DNA of 64,000 nucleotides from Thiohalocapsa marina (GTDB taxonomy: Bacteria; Pseudomonadota; Gammaproteobacteria; Chromatiales; Chromatiaceae): NCBI RefSeq assembly GCF_008632335.1, contig NZ_VWXX01000015.1:1-64000 (forward strand), written 5' to 3'. A program made the translations under genes and the position numbers. Each line of letters begins with the position of its first letter. Positions within the stretch are counted from its first letter, which is position 1. The notes beneath the pieces are model-generated. The model made no database searches and was not told the origin of the DNA. It saw only the letters and a list, made by a program, of their open reading frames with translations. This document shows, piece by piece, positions 18,264 through 28,020 of this stretch.

Positions 18264-19052
18264 TTGACCCATCCAGCCGCGTTGATCCATCCAACCGCGA
18301 TCATCGAAGCCGGTGCCGAACTGGCGCCCGACGTCGAGGTGGGACCCTATGCCCTGGTGGGCGCGGATGTCTCCCTGGGCCGCGGTTGCCGGATCGGTCC
18401 GCATGCGGTCATTCGCGGTCCGGCGCGGATCGGTGAGGGCAACCGGATCTTCCAGTTTGCCTCCGTGGGCGAAGAGCCCCAGGACATGAAGTTCGCCGGT
18501 GAGCCGACCCTGCTGGTCATGGGTGAGCGAAACGTGGTCCGCGAATACACCACCATCCACCGGGGCACGGTGCAGGATCGGGGCGAAACCCGCATCGGCA
18601 GCGACAACCTGTTCATGGCCTACACCCATGTCGCCCATGATTGCGTCATCGGCGACCATGTGATCATGGCCAACGCCGCATCCCTTGGCGGCCATGTGCA
18701 GATTGCGGACTGGGCCATCCTCGGCGGCTTCACCATCGTGCACCAGTTCTGCCGGATCGGTGCCCACTGTTTCAGCGCCATGGGCTCGGTGGTCACCAAG
18801 GACGTGCCGCCGTTCGTCACCATCGGCGGCCACCCCGCGGTGCCTCGCGGCATCAACAGCGAGGGGCTGCGACGGCGGGGCTTCAGCAGCGATCTGGTGG
18901 CGGCCATCCGGCGCAGCTATCGGCTGCTGTACCTGTCGAATCTGCGGCTGTCGGAGGCGGTGGGCCAGATCCGTGCGCTGGCCGAGGCGCATCCCCAGCT
19001 GGCCTGTCTGGCGGACTTCGTCGCTGACAGCGATCGCAGTATCGTGCGTTGA
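18264..19052 (+). CDS. lpxA: UDP-N-acetylglucosamine O-acyltransferase
   Basis: A 262-residue enzyme for the first step of lipid A synthesis. Hexapeptide repeats begin at once (HPTAIIEAGAELAPDVEVG), the catalytic His lies in AYTHVAHDCVIGDHV, and the tail AGFRRG-like region is represented by SEGLRRRGFSSDL. The start is a TTG at 18264, three bases after fabZ; no ATG exists before the HPTA motif. Its stop overlaps the lpxB TTG start. Confidence 0.96.
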   Translation: MTHPAALIHPTAIIEAGAELAPDVEVGPYALVGADVSLGRGCRIGPHAVIRGPARIGEGNRIFQFASVGEEPQDMKFAGEPTLLVMGERNVVREYTTIHRGTVQDRGETRIGSDNLFMAYTHVAHDCVIGDHVIMANAASLGGHVQIADWAILGGFTIVHQFCRIGAHCFSAMGSVVTKDVPPFVTIGGHPAVPRGINSEGLRRRGFSSDLVAAIRRSYRLLYLSNLRLSEAVGQIRALAEAHPQLACLADFVADSDRSIVR

Positions 19053-20212
19053 CCAGGGTCATCGGCATCGTCGCCAACGAGCCGTCCGGCGATCTGCTGG
19101 GCGCGGCGCTGGTACGGGCCCTCAGGCAGCGCTTGCCGGACGCCCGCTTTGTCGGCGTCGCCGGCGAGCGCATGCAGGCAGAGGGCTGTGAGACCCTGTT
19201 TCCGCTGGAGCGGCTGTCGGTGATGGGGCTGGTGGAGGTGCTCAAGGTGGCGCCGGAGCTGCTGCGCCTGCGCCGGGAACTGGTGCGCTGGTTCCGTGCC
19301 AACCCGCCGGATGTCTTCATCGGCGTCGATGCCCCGGACTTCAACCTCGGTCTGGAGACCCGGCTGCGCCGGGCCGGCATCCGCACGGTGCACCTGGTGA
19401 GCCCGACGGTATGGGCCTGGCGCCCTGGGCGGGTGAAGCGTATCCGCCGTGCCGTGGATCTGATGCTGAGCATCTTTCCCTTCGAAGAGGCCTTCCTGCG
19501 CCGGCAGGGCGTGCCGGTGTGCTACGTCGGTCACCCGCTGGCGGACGAGATCCCGTTCGAGGTCGATGCCGCCGCCGCACGCGCCGCGCTGGGCCTGCCC
19601 GTCACCGATGAGCCCGCCACGGGTGGGGTCGTCGCCCTGCTGCCGGGCAGTCGCATGAGCGAGGTCGAGCGCCTGGCCCGGCCGATGCTTGAGACGGCGC
19701 TGGCCTGCGCCCGGCAGCGCCCCGGCCTGCGCTTCGTGGTGCCCCTGGTCAATGAGCGGCTGCATCGGGTGTTCGATCAGGTGCGGCGCGACCTGGCCCC
19801 GGACCTGGACTGCCTGCTGCTGCGGGGGCGCAGCCGCGAGGCCATCGCTGCGGCCGACTGCGTGCTGACGGCGTCCGGCACGGCAACGCTGGAGACCCTG
19901 TTGCTGAAGCGCCCGATGCTGGTGGCGTACCGGCTGAATGCCTTGACCTACTGGTTGGTCAGGCAACTGAAGCTGATCAAGGTGCCTTATGCGGCCATGG
20001 CCAACCTGCTGGCGGGGCAGGAACTGGCGCCGGAGTTCATCCAGGAGCGCTGCCGGGCCGAGCTCATGGCCCCGGCGTTGTTGGGCCTGCTGGACGACCA
20101 TGCCCGCCGTGAGCAGATCGTCCGCGAATATGCCCGCATCCACCGCGAACTTCGGCATCAGGCCGCAGATCGGGCCGCGGATGCGGTGATCGGGCTGTTG
20201 CAGCGGCCATGA
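19049..20212 (+). CDS. lpxB: lipid-A-disaccharide synthase
   Basis: A 387-residue GT19 glycosyltransferase joining UDP-2,3-diacylglucosamine and lipid X. Recognised from [12 protein letters not shown] at the N-terminus, [25 protein letters not shown] and the donor-binding [13 protein letters not shown]. The start is a TTG at 19049 overlapping the lpxA stop by four bases (TTGA). The stop in turn overlaps the rnhB start (ATGA), so lpxA-lpxB-rnhB are tightly coupled. Confidence 0.97.
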   Translation: MTRVIGIVANEPSGDLLGAALVRALRQRLPDARFVGVAGERMQAEGCETLFPLERLSVMGLVEVLKVAPELLRLRRELVRWFRANPPDVFIGVDAPDFNLGLETRLRRAGIRTVHLVSPTVWAWRPGRVKRIRRAVDLMLSIFPFEEAFLRRQGVPVCYVGHPLADEIPFEVDAAAARAALGLPVTDEPATGGVVALLPGSRMSEVERLARPMLETALACARQRPGLRFVVPLVNERLHRVFDQVRRDLAPDLDCLLLRGRSREAIAAADCVLTASGTATLETLLLKRPMLVAYRLNALTYWLVRQLKLIKVPYAAMANLLAGQELAPEFIQERCRAELMAPALLGLLDDHARREQIVREYARIHRELRHQAADRAADAVIGLLQRP

Positions 20213-20811
20213 CCCAAGCCCCGGCCATTGTGGCTGTGCCGTCCGCCGGACTCACCGCCGGCGTGGACGAGGCGGGTCGCGGCCCGCTGGCGGGTCCGGT
20301 CTGCGCGGCGGCGGTGTTGCTGGACCCGGGTGCCATCCCGGTCGGGCTGGACGACTCCAAGCGCCTGTCCGCGTCGGCGCGGGAGCGGCTCTACGGCGAG
20401 ATCGAGCGCCAGGCCCTGAGCTGCGCCATTGCCTGGGCCAGCGCCGAGGAGATCGACCGGCTGAACATCCTGCAGGCGTCGTTGCTGGCCATGCGCCGTG
20501 CGGTGCTGGCGCTGCGGCCATCTCCCGAGGTGGTGCTGGTGGACGGCAACCGGTGTCCGGACGGGCTGCCGTGCCCGGCCCGGGCCATCGTCGGCGGCGA
20601 CGCCCTGGAGCCCGCCATCAGTGCCGCCTCGATCCTGGCCAAGGTGGCCCGCGACCGGGCCATGCTGGCGCTGGATGCGCGCTATCCGGACTACGGGTTC
20701 GCGCAGCACAAGGGATATCCCACCCGGCTGCATCTGCAGGCCCTTGAGCGGCTGGGCCCCTGTCCGGAGCACCGCCGCTCATTTGGTCCCGTGCGCCGGC
20801 TGCTGGACTGA
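20209..20811 (+). CDS. rnhB: ribonuclease HII
   Basis: A 200-residue endonuclease that removes RNA, including single misincorporated ribonucleotides, from DNA. The catalytic acidic residues are in [15 protein letters not shown] (Asp and Glu), in VVLVDGN and in the later conserved region; [13 protein letters not shown] and GYPTRLHL are typical. It overlaps the lpxB stop by four bases. At its 3' end it overlaps the converging minus-strand gene by 33 bases. dnaE, which commonly follows in this operon, is absent here. Confidence 0.96.
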   Translation: MTQAPAIVAVPSAGLTAGVDEAGRGPLAGPVCAAAVLLDPGAIPVGLDDSKRLSASARERLYGEIERQALSCAIAWASAEEIDRLNILQASLLAMRRAVLALRPSPEVVLVDGNRCPDGLPCPARAIVGGDALEPAISAASILAKVARDRAMLALDARYPDYGFAQHKGYPTRLHLQALERLGPCPEHRRSFGPVRRLLD

Positions 20812-22248
20812 GCGCGGCGCTGGCGGGTCGGCGGCCTCGTTGCCGCTGGATGTGTTGCCGCCAGATGTGCCGCTGCCAGATAGGCCGGAGATCTTGGAAT
20901 CCCCGGAGATGCCATCGGAGGTCTCGGCGCGCTGGGGGGCCAGATCCCGCAGGGTCAGCCCGGACAGCGCTTGCGCCAGGGCGTCATCCAGGCGTTGCTC
21001 CAGGGCATCCACAGTCGGGCAGGGGCATGCCTGAGGCGTGGTGAGCCGGTCCTCGTCGGCGCGCCGGATCTGCTGCAGCAGGTCCTGCAGCCGGATCCGG
21101 TCGACGGCGCGGGCCGGCACATAGCCTGGCGGATCACCCGCGGTGGCCACCAGCAACTGGCCCTGTTGCAGCAGCCCCAGAACCTGCTGCACGTTGCTCA
21201 GCGGGATGGCCAGGTCATGGGCCAGCGCCTCGGCCCGCAGCGGCGGCTGTCCGGCGTCGTGGTTCTGCGCGATGCGGGTGGCCACGGCCAGTGCGGTGCG
21301 CTCCCGCAGCCGGTTGCTGAGGCGCGGTGTCCGGGTGCGGCTGAGCAGGTATTCCGGATTCTGATAGTAGAAGCTGATGTTGGCCCCGATCAGCAGGATC
21401 AGCCAGGCGATATAGATCCAGATCATGAACAGGATCGGGATCGCCAGGCTGGAATAGATGGCCGCATAGCGGGTGGAACCGGCCATGAACGCGGCGAAGA
21501 CATAGCCGATCGTCTGCCACAGGAACCCGGCAACCAGGCCGCCGATGAGCGCGGACATGGGCCGCACCCGGGTGTAGGGCACGAACGCATAGACGAAGGT
21601 GAAGGTCAGGCTGATCAGCAGGTAGGGCAGCGCACGCCCCAGATGCTCCACCAGCAGCCCCAGCGCCTGCACCTCGAGCAGGCGCTGCACCAGTTCCAGG
21701 TTGCGCAGTGATGCCGTGGCGCCCACCGCCGAGAAGAACAGCACCGGCCCGACCAGCAGCACGCTCAGGTACTGGCTGAAGCGCTGCGACAGCGGGCGTC
21801 GCTGTTCGATGCGCCAGGCATGGTTGAACACCTGCTCGATCTTGGAGATCAGCGAGATGACCGAATACAGCAGCATCGCCAGGCCGACCGAGCCCAGCAC
21901 GCCGACGCTGATGTTATCCACATAACCGATCAGGGTGGCCGAGATCTCCTTGCCCTGCTGGCCCAGGGGTTCCAGGGCCTGCTTCAGCAGGGGTTCCACC
22001 TGGTTGTGCACGCCGAAGCCCTTGAGCACCGAAAAGCTCACCGCCAGCAGCGGCACCAGCGACAACAGCGTGGTGTAGACCAGGCTCATGGCCTGCAGGG
22101 TCATCTGCCCCCGGGCGATGTCCCGGCCGATGGCGTAGAGCATGCGCCCGATGAGCAACAGCCGCCGCCGCATTGCCGGCAGCGTGTTGGGGTCCGTTTG
22201 CCAGAGCCAGCGTGTCAGGCGTGCCGTGAGCTGTTTTTCTTGATCCAT
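20779..22248 (-). CDS. YihY/UPF0761-family inner-membrane protein
   Basis: A 489-residue membrane protein of the YihY (formerly 'RNase BN') family, of unknown biochemical role. About six membrane segments are visible between residues 35 and 305, with family motifs [33 protein letters not shown] and SYYxPNPE-like [11 protein letters not shown]. The C-terminal 150 residues are soluble and look like a winged-helix module ([21 protein letters not shown]). The ATG at 22248 is chosen because similarity starts there. The last 33 bases overlap rnhB tail to tail. Confidence 0.88.
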   Translation of the reverse strand: MDQEKQLTARLTRWLWQTDPNTLPAMRRRLLLIGRMLYAIGRDIARGQMTLQAMSLVYTTLLSLVPLLAVSFSVLKGFGVHNQVEPLLKQALEPLGQQGKEISATLIGYVDNISVGVLGSVGLAMLLYSVISLISKIEQVFNHAWRIEQRRPLSQRFSQYLSVLLVGPVLFFSAVGATASLRNLELVQRLLEVQALGLLVEHLGRALPYLLISLTFTFVYAFVPYTRVRPMSALIGGLVAGFLWQTIGYVFAAFMAGSTRYAAIYSSLAIPILFMIWIYIAWLILLIGANISFYYQNPEYLLSRTRTPRLSNRLRERTALAVATRIAQNHDAGQPPLRAEALAHDLAIPLSNVQQVLGLLQQGQLLVATAGDPPGYVPARAVDRIRLQDLLQQIRRADEDRLTTPQACPCPTVDALEQRLDDALAQALSGLTLRDLAPQRAETSDGISGDSKISGLSGSGTSGGNTSSGNEAADPPAPRSVQQPAHGTK

Positions 22249-22363
22249 GGCTGTATCTTGACGGGGCAGGGGATCCAAGCATACCTGTTGACCCAGTCGC
22301 GGGCAGCCCCGGGTTGCGACGACTGCCGGCCCGGACACCGATCCACCAAGGAGACTGAATTTG

Positions 22364-22957
22364 ATGCCGATCCAACGCATTCATCGTCACGGCCTGCGCC
22401 AGGACCCGCGAGCGGTGGCCACCGCTGCGGTTGGCCTTACTGCCGGTTTGGCGGCCATGTTCTGGAGCCTGCTATGGACAGGCCCCGCGGCGGCTGCCGA
22501 ACCGTTGCAACCCGTAGACGGTACCCCGGTCGCCGCCGGCTTCGAGCTGATCGCAACGGATGGGGAGACCTACCGCCTGCAGGACCTGCGGGGCAAGACC
22601 CTGATCGTCAATTTCTGGGCCACCTGGTGCCCACCCTGCCTGGCGGAGATGCCGTCGCTGCAGCGGGCCTGGGAACAGGTGCGGGATGAGGAGATCCTGG
22701 TGCTGGCCATCAATGTCGGCGAGGATCAGGCGGCCATCGAGCGCTTTACCGAACGCATGCCGCTGACCTTTCCGCTGCCCATGGATCCGGATTCGGGCAC
22801 CGTGCAGGCCTGGCCGGTGCGCGGGCTGCCGACCACCTTCGTGGTCGACCCGGACGGACGCCTGATCTATCGCGCCGAGGGCGAGCGCGACTGGGACGCC
22901 CCCGAGCTGCTGCAGCAGGTTCGGGCGATTGCCGCAGACGCATCCGGACCGCAATGA
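22364..22957 (+). CDS. TlpA/ResA-like periplasmic thioredoxin
   Basis: A 197-residue membrane-tethered or secreted thiol-disulfide reductase. An N-terminal hydrophobic segment (ATAAVGLTAGLAAMFWSLLW) is followed by a thioredoxin fold with active site WATWCPPC (about residues 81-88) and cis-Pro motif GLPTTFVVD. AAGGAG-like AAGGAG (22348-22353) precedes both a TTG at 22361 and this ATG. It could reduce apocytochrome c cysteines or act in copper handling; its partners are not adjacent. It is divergent from the YihY gene. Confidence 0.9.
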   Translation: MPIQRIHRHGLRQDPRAVATAAVGLTAGLAAMFWSLLWTGPAAAAEPLQPVDGTPVAAGFELIATDGETYRLQDLRGKTLIVNFWATWCPPCLAEMPSLQRAWEQVRDEEILVLAINVGEDQAAIERFTERMPLTFPLPMDPDSGTVQAWPVRGLPTTFVVDPDGRLIYRAEGERDWDAPELLQQVRAIAADASGPQ

Positions 22958-23016
22958 CCACCGAACGCCCGCCCATGGCCGGCGTGTTCCACTGATTCAG
23001 CAACGGATTCCTGCCC

Positions 23017-23946
23017 ATGGCCACCAGTCTGCTAGCGCTGCTCGACGACATCGCCACCGTGCTCGACGATGTGGCGATCCTGACCAAGGTTGCTGCCCGC
23101 AAGACCGCCGGCGTGCTCGGCGACGATCTGGCGCTGAATGCCCAGCAGGTCACGGGTGTCCGCGCCGAGCGCGAACTGCCGGTGGTCTGGGGGGTGTTCA
23201 AGGGCTCGCTGGTGAACAAGCTGATCCTGGTGCCGGCGGCCTTGCTGATCAGCGCCATCGCCCCCTGGGCCATTACGCCGCTGCTGATGCTGGGCGGGCT
23301 GTACCTCTGTTACGAAGGGTTCGAAAAGCTGGCGCACAAGTACCTCGCCCGAGAGGACGCGGGCGCCCACGCGCAGGCGCTGGCGGAGGCGCTGATGGAC
23401 CCGGATGCGGACCTGGCGGCGCTGGAGCGGGACAAGATCAAGGGCGCGATCCGTACCGATTTCATCCTCTCCGCCGAGATCGTCGCCATCACCCTCGGCA
23501 TCGTTGCCCTCAGCCCGTTTCCGACCCGGGTGGCCGTGCTCTCCGCCATCGCGCTGCTGATGACGATCGGCGTCTACGGACTGGTCGCCGGCATCGTGAA
23601 ACTGGACGATGCCGGACTGCTGCTGCATCGCGTCTCGGGTGACGGCCTCTGGTCACGGCTGAAGCGGGGGCTGGGCGGCGCCATCCTGCGGTTTTCGCCC
23701 TACCTGATGAAGACGCTCTCCGTGGTCGGTATGATCGCCATGTTCCTGGTGGGCGGCGGGATCCTGGTGCACGGCATCCCGGCCATGCAGCATGGCATCG
23801 AGCACCTGGGTGCCGTGGCGCGGGCGCTGCCCGGCAGCGGCTGGCTGTTGCCGATGCTGGCCAACGGCCTGGTCGGCGTGGTAGCCGGGGCGCTCACGGT
23901 CGCGGTGGTTTCCGGCGTGCGGCGGTTGCGCGGTGCGGCGCACTGA
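23017..23946 (+). CDS. DUF808 family membrane protein (YedI-like)
   Basis: A 309-residue inner-membrane protein of the DUF808 family, function unknown. The N-terminus [20 protein letters not shown] and the following [17 protein letters not shown] are family-typical, and about six hydrophobic segments follow. The match spans the full usual length. It stands alone between the thioredoxin and gmk. Confidence 0.9.
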   Translation: MATSLLALLDDIATVLDDVAILTKVAARKTAGVLGDDLALNAQQVTGVRAERELPVVWGVFKGSLVNKLILVPAALLISAIAPWAITPLLMLGGLYLCYEGFEKLAHKYLAREDAGAHAQALAEALMDPDADLAALERDKIKGAIRTDFILSAEIVAITLGIVALSPFPTRVAVLSAIALLMTIGVYGLVAGIVKLDDAGLLLHRVSGDGLWSRLKRGLGGAILRFSPYLMKTLSVVGMIAMFLVGGGILVHGIPAMQHGIEHLGAVARALPGSGWLLPMLANGLVGVVAGALTVAVVSGVRRLRGAAH

Positions 23947-24037
23947 CCGCCCAGCCCTGGCTCCAACTCCAGGCAAGTCCCAGCCACGCCTGGACCCGCG
24001 CGACGCGGCAATATCAAACAACAACGGCGATGAAGCG

Positions 24038-24724
24038 ATGACCCTACAGAATCCATCCGAGCACAGGCCCGCCATGGCCGAATCCCCGTCGGCCGTGAGC
24101 GGCATCCTGTTCGTCGTCTCGGCGCCGTCCGGTGCGGGCAAGACGAGCCTGGTGCGGGCGCTGCTGGAGGTGGAGCAGGGGCTGAAGTTGTCGGTGTCCT
24201 ATACCACGCGGGCGCCGAGGCCAGGGGAAGTGGACGGCGAGCACTACCACTTTGTCGCTGGCGCCACCTTCGAGGCCATGATCGCGGACGGTGCCTTCGT
24301 CGAGTACGCACGGGTGTTCGACAACGCCTATGGCACGGCCGAGCCCGCGCTGCGCGAGGTGCTGCAACGGGGCGATGATCTGGTGCTGGAGATCGACTGG
24401 CAGGGCGCACGCCAGGTGCGCGAGCGCTTTGCCGACGCCGTCAGCATCTTCGTTGCGCCACCGTCGCTGGCGGCGCTGGAGCAACGCCTGCAGGGGCGGG
24501 GGCAGGATAGCGACGCGGTGATCGCCGGGCGCATGGCGAAGGCGCGCGACGAGTTGTCGCACCTGGACGAATACCAGTACCTGGTGGTCAACGACGACTT
24601 CGATGTCGCCCTGGCCGAACTGCGGGCCATCGTTGCGGCGGAGCGCCTGCGCCGCCCCAGGCAGGTGGCTCGATATCAGCGGGCGCTGGCGGAGATGCTT
24701 GGTCCGCAGGGCGTCGAGGCCTAG
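24038..24724 (+). CDS. gmk: guanylate kinase
   Basis: A 228-residue P-loop kinase converting GMP to GDP. The Walker A motif is SAPSGAGKTSL, followed by SVSYTTRAPRPGEVDGEHYHFV that binds GMP. I start at the ATG at 24038; a second in-frame ATG at 24074 (MAESPSAVSG) gives a length closer to the 205-residue norm. Proximity to rpoZ and spoT is the usual gmk-rpoZ-spoT arrangement, although 318 bases separate gmk from rpoZ here. Confidence 0.97.
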   Translation: MTLQNPSEHRPAMAESPSAVSGILFVVSAPSGAGKTSLVRALLEVEQGLKLSVSYTTRAPRPGEVDGEHYHFVAGATFEAMIADGAFVEYARVFDNAYGTAEPALREVLQRGDDLVLEIDWQGARQVRERFADAVSIFVAPPSLAALEQRLQGRGQDSDAVIAGRMAKARDELSHLDEYQYLVVNDDFDVALAELRAIVAAERLRRPRQVARYQRALAEMLGPQGVEA

Positions 24725-25042
24725 CGTCGCGTGCTGGCGTCGCGTGGCGGATGGCAGGACTGTTTTTGCTGGAAATGTCAAACCGGACCAGACAGATAGC
24801 CGCCCATCTGGTATTTTGAAGCTATAGCGAAGACGCTGATTTTCTGGCCGCCCCGATGCGATCCGGTCCGATCCTGGCCAAAATCAGCAGCAACTCGAAA
24901 AGCGGTTTCCGAATCGCTGCATTTTCAGCGGCTTGCGCCAGCGAAAATGGCGGGGCCTCCCGCCCCGCATGGGGAACGCTGAATCAATCAGCCTTTCTCT
25001 CGTATACCACGGGAATGTGTCGACTTACGAACGGAGTATTGA
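24725..25042. other. gmk-rpoZ intergenic region with two stem-loops
   Basis: No gene seen. Two adjacent inverted repeats stand out. CATTTTC (24920-24926) pairs with GAAAATG (24943-24949), with GGC/GCC pairing inside the loop. GCGGGGC (24950-24956) pairs with GCCCCGC (24962-24968). Neither is followed by a T-run. They would lie in the rpoZ-spoT leader. No promoter could be chosen with confidence. Confidence 0.5.
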
Positions 25043-25372
25043 ATGGCTCGTATTACTGTCGAGGATTGCCTCGACCATGTGGACAATCGGTTCGATCTGG
25101 TGCTGGTGGCCGCCAAGCGCGCGCGCCAGCTGGCGCACGGCGTCGAACCCCTGCTGCCCTGGGCCAACGACAAGCCCACAGTGATGGCCCTGCGCGAGAT
25201 CGCCGGCGGCCTGGTCAAGCCCGAGACGCTGGCCGAGGCGGAGCGCGCGTTCGAGGCAGAGGACGCTGCCGAGGCCCTGGAGAAGGCCCTGGCGGAGGAA
25301 CTCGGCATGCGAGACCTCGACGAGGCCGGGGGGCGGTCCGGGTCGCAGGCGGGTAACGGCCCGGCGGAATGA
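25043..25372 (+). CDS. rpoZ: RNA polymerase omega subunit
   Basis: A 109-residue assembly factor and ppGpp-site component of RNA polymerase. The conserved N-terminus [20 protein letters not shown] and AAKRARQL, with [13 protein letters not shown], is diagnostic; the acidic/Ala-rich tail is variable. It is 21 bases upstream of spoT, the functional partner that sets ppGpp levels. Confidence 0.97.
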   Translation: MARITVEDCLDHVDNRFDLVLVAAKRARQLAHGVEPLLPWANDKPTVMALREIAGGLVKPETLAEAERAFEAEDAAEALEKALAEELGMRDLDEAGGRSGSQAGNGPAE

Positions 25373-25393
25373 TCGCCGCGGGGCGCCACTGAG

Positions 25394-27628
25394 ATGCCGG
25401 CCACGGCCACAGCAGGCGGCGCGATCGCCGTGCCCGTGGTCGACGCCGCCGCGCCCGCGGCGGGCCGGCCGCGCTTCCTGATCAGCGACCTCTGCGCCTA
25501 TCTCGAATCCTACCTGCCGCCGGAACAGGTCAGCGAAGTCTATCGCGCCTACCTGTTCAGCGCCGAGGCCCACCACGGCCAGCAGCGGCGCACCGGCGAG
25601 CCCTACATCTATCACCCCATCGCGGTGGCCCGCATCCTGGCCGAGATGCGCATGGACCACAAGTGCATCATGGCGGCCATCCTGCACGACGTGCTGGAAG
25701 ACACCGGCCTGCCCAAGGACGACCTGGCGCGGCAGTTCGACGACGAGATCGCCGAGCTGGTGGACGGCGTCAGCAAACTGACGCAGATCGACTTCAAATC
25801 GCGCGCCGAGGCCCAGGCGGCGAGCTTCCGCAAGATGATGCTGGCGATGACGCGCGACATCCGCGTCATCCTGATCAAGCTGGCCGACCGCCTGCACAAC
25901 ATGCGCACGCTCGGCGTCATGGCCCCGGAGAAGCGCCGGCGCATCTCCCGCGAGACGCTGGAGATCTATGCCCCCATCGCCAATCGGCTCGGCATCAACA
26001 GCATCCGCCTGGAGCTGGAGGATCAGGGCTTTCGCCACCACTGGCCCTGGCGCTATCACGTGCTCGAGGCGGCCGTGCGCCGCGAGCGGCAGCACCAGCG
26101 CGAGCTGGTGGCCAACGTGGAGACGGCGATCCGCCGCCGCCTGCAGCAGGAGGACATCCAGGGCGAGGTGTTCGGCCGCGAGAAGCACCTCTACAGTATC
26201 TATCTCAAGATGCAGGGGAAGGCCAAGGCGTTCAACGAGGTGGTGGACGTGTTCGCGTTCCGCGTGGTGGTGGATCGGGTGGATACCTGTTATCGGGTGC
26301 TGGGGCAGGTACACAGTTTGTACAAGCCGGTGCCGGGGCGATTCAAGGACTACATCGCCATTCCCAAGTCCAACGGTTACCAGTCTCTGCATACGGTGTT
26401 GTTCGGCCCTCAGGGCACGCCCATCGAGATCCAGATCCGCACCCAGGAGATGAACCGCATCGCCGAGGCGGGGATCGCCGCACACTGGCTGTACAAGGGC
26501 GGCGACGGCGCCGGCGCCAAGCCGCTGGCGGACGACTGGCTGCAGAACCTGCTGGAGATGCAGCGCGATTCGGGCGATTCGCAGGAGTTTCTCGAACACG
26601 TCAAGGTGGACCTGTTTCCGGACGAGGTCTATGTGTTCACGCCCAAGGGCCGGATCATGGTCCTGCCCCGGGGGGCCACGGTGGTGGATTTTGCCTATGC
26701 CATCCACTCCGACGTGGGCAACACCTGCGTGGCAGCGCGCATCGACCGCCGCCTGGCGCCGTTGCGCACCGGGCTCTACAGCGGCCAGACGGTGGAGATC
26801 ATCAATGCGCCGGGGGCCAAGCCGAATGCGGCCTGGCTGAACTTTGTCGTCACCGGCAAGGCGCGCGCCAACATCCGTGGCTACCTGAAGAATCTGCAGC
26901 ATCAGGAGGCGGAGGCCCTCGGCCGCCGCATGCTCACGGCCGAACTCGCCGGCCTGGGGCTTGATCTGGAACAGATCGGCGGGACCGCCATTGCCGGCTA
27001 TGCCCATCAGGTGGGGTTGGACAACGTCGGCCAGTTGCTGGCCGAGATCGGTCTGGGGAACCGGCTGCCGTTGCTGGTGGCCCGCGCCCTGGCGGGCACC
27101 GAGGCCCGCGAGTCCATGGTGGCGCCGGATGCCGACACCGGCGCTGACAGGGGCGCTGACAGGGACGTCGGCAGGGGCGGCCCGCGGCGGCTCGCCATCC
27201 GCGGCACCGAGGGCATGGTGGTGCACTTCGCCCGCTGCTGCCGACCCATCCCCGGCGACGACATCACCGGGCTGTTCAGCCCTGGCAAGGGCATCGTGGT
27301 GCATCGCTGCGGTTGTCGCAACCTTGGGGACTTCCAGGACAAGCGCGACAAGTGGCTCGAGGTGGAATGGGCGCAGGAGACCAAGGCGGAGTTCGCCACC
27401 GAGATCCGTGTGGAGGTGGGCAACCGCCGCGGCGCGCTGGCCACCATTGCCGCCGCCATTGCCGAGCAGGGCTCGAACATCGAGAACGTGCAGTCACGCG
27501 AGAAGGACGGCATGACCTCCACGCTGGATTTCACCATCAATGTCACGAGCCGCGATCATCTGGCGCTGATCATGCGCCGGTTGCGGCGCATACCGCTGGT
27601 GGTGCGCATCGTGCGCCTGTCGCGCTGA
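25394..27628 (+). CDS. spoT: bifunctional (p)ppGpp synthetase/hydrolase
   Basis: A 744-residue RelA/SpoT-family stringent-response enzyme. The order is: HD hydrolase with the intact HDVLEDT motif (about residues 95-101), so degradation is expected to work; synthetase domain (GRFKDYIAIPKSNGYQSLHT and VEIQIRT-like IEIQIRT); TGS domain (VYVFTPKGRIMVLPRGATVVDFAYAIH); zinc-finger region (ARCCRPIPGDDI, HRCGCRNL); and a C-terminal ACT domain. A Gly/Asp-rich insertion (about 580-595) is unusual. It follows rpoZ directly. Confidence 0.97.
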   Translation: MPATATAGGAIAVPVVDAAAPAAGRPRFLISDLCAYLESYLPPEQVSEVYRAYLFSAEAHHGQQRRTGEPYIYHPIAVARILAEMRMDHKCIMAAILHDVLEDTGLPKDDLARQFDDEIAELVDGVSKLTQIDFKSRAEAQAASFRKMMLAMTRDIRVILIKLADRLHNMRTLGVMAPEKRRRISRETLEIYAPIANRLGINSIRLELEDQGFRHHWPWRYHVLEAAVRRERQHQRELVANVETAIRRRLQQEDIQGEVFGREKHLYSIYLKMQGKAKAFNEVVDVFAFRVVVDRVDTCYRVLGQVHSLYKPVPGRFKDYIAIPKSNGYQSLHTVLFGPQGTPIEIQIRTQEMNRIAEAGIAAHWLYKGGDGAGAKPLADDWLQNLLEMQRDSGDSQEFLEHVKVDLFPDEVYVFTPKGRIMVLPRGATVVDFAYAIHSDVGNTCVAARIDRRLAPLRTGLYSGQTVEIINAPGAKPNAAWLNFVVTGKARANIRGYLKNLQHQEAEALGRRMLTAELAGLGLDLEQIGGTAIAGYAHQVGLDNVGQLLAEIGLGNRLPLLVARALAGTEARESMVAPDADTGADRGADRDVGRGGPRRLAIRGTEGMVVHFARCCRPIPGDDITGLFSPGKGIVVHRCGCRNLGDFQDKRDKWLEVEWAQETKAEFATEIRVEVGNRRGALATIAAAIAEQGSNIENVQSREKDGMTSTLDFTINVTSRDHLALIMRRLRRIPLVVRIVRLSR

Positions 27629-27633
27629 CGGCC

Positions 27634-28020
27634 ATGCAGGTGGAGCGGGTGTGTGTCGTCTGCGGACGCCGGATCAGCTGGCGGCGCAAATGGGCACGCG
27701 ACTGGGACAACATCAAGTATTGCTCCGACGCCTGCCGTCGCCGCGGGCTGAACCCGCAGGACCGCGACATCGAGCACGCCATCGTCGCGTTGCTGGAGCG
27801 CCGGGCCGGCGGCGCCTCCATCTGCCCCAGCGAGGTGGCTCGCGCCCTGTTCGGCGAGGATGACTGGCGCGGGCAGATGGAAGCGGTGCGCATGGCCGCC
27901 CGGCGCCTGCAGCGCGACGGCCGCATCGACATCCTGCAGCGGGGCCGGACCGTCGATCCGAGCACCGCCAAGGGGCCGATCCGGCTGCGTCTGCGCAGCC
28001 TGGGTGCGTTCCAGGGCTAA
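27634..28020 (+). CDS. DUF2256-DUF3253 fusion protein
   Basis: A 128-residue protein. The first 45 residues form a small zinc-finger-like DUF2256 module with CVVCGRRISWRRKWARDWD and YCSDACRRR, giving four Cys. The rest matches DUF3253, a winged-helix-like domain (ICPSEVARALFGEDDWRGQM, GRTVDPSTAKGPIRLRL). Both domains are uncharacterised and often occur separately. It begins five bases after spoT, so is probably cotranscribed, and its last four bases overlap the converging minus-strand gene. Nucleic-acid binding is a guess from the domain types. Confidence 0.82.
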   Translation: MQVERVCVVCGRRISWRRKWARDWDNIKYCSDACRRRGLNPQDRDIEHAIVALLERRAGGASICPSEVARALFGEDDWRGQMEAVRMAARRLQRDGRIDILQRGRTVDPSTAKGPIRLRLRSLGAFQG

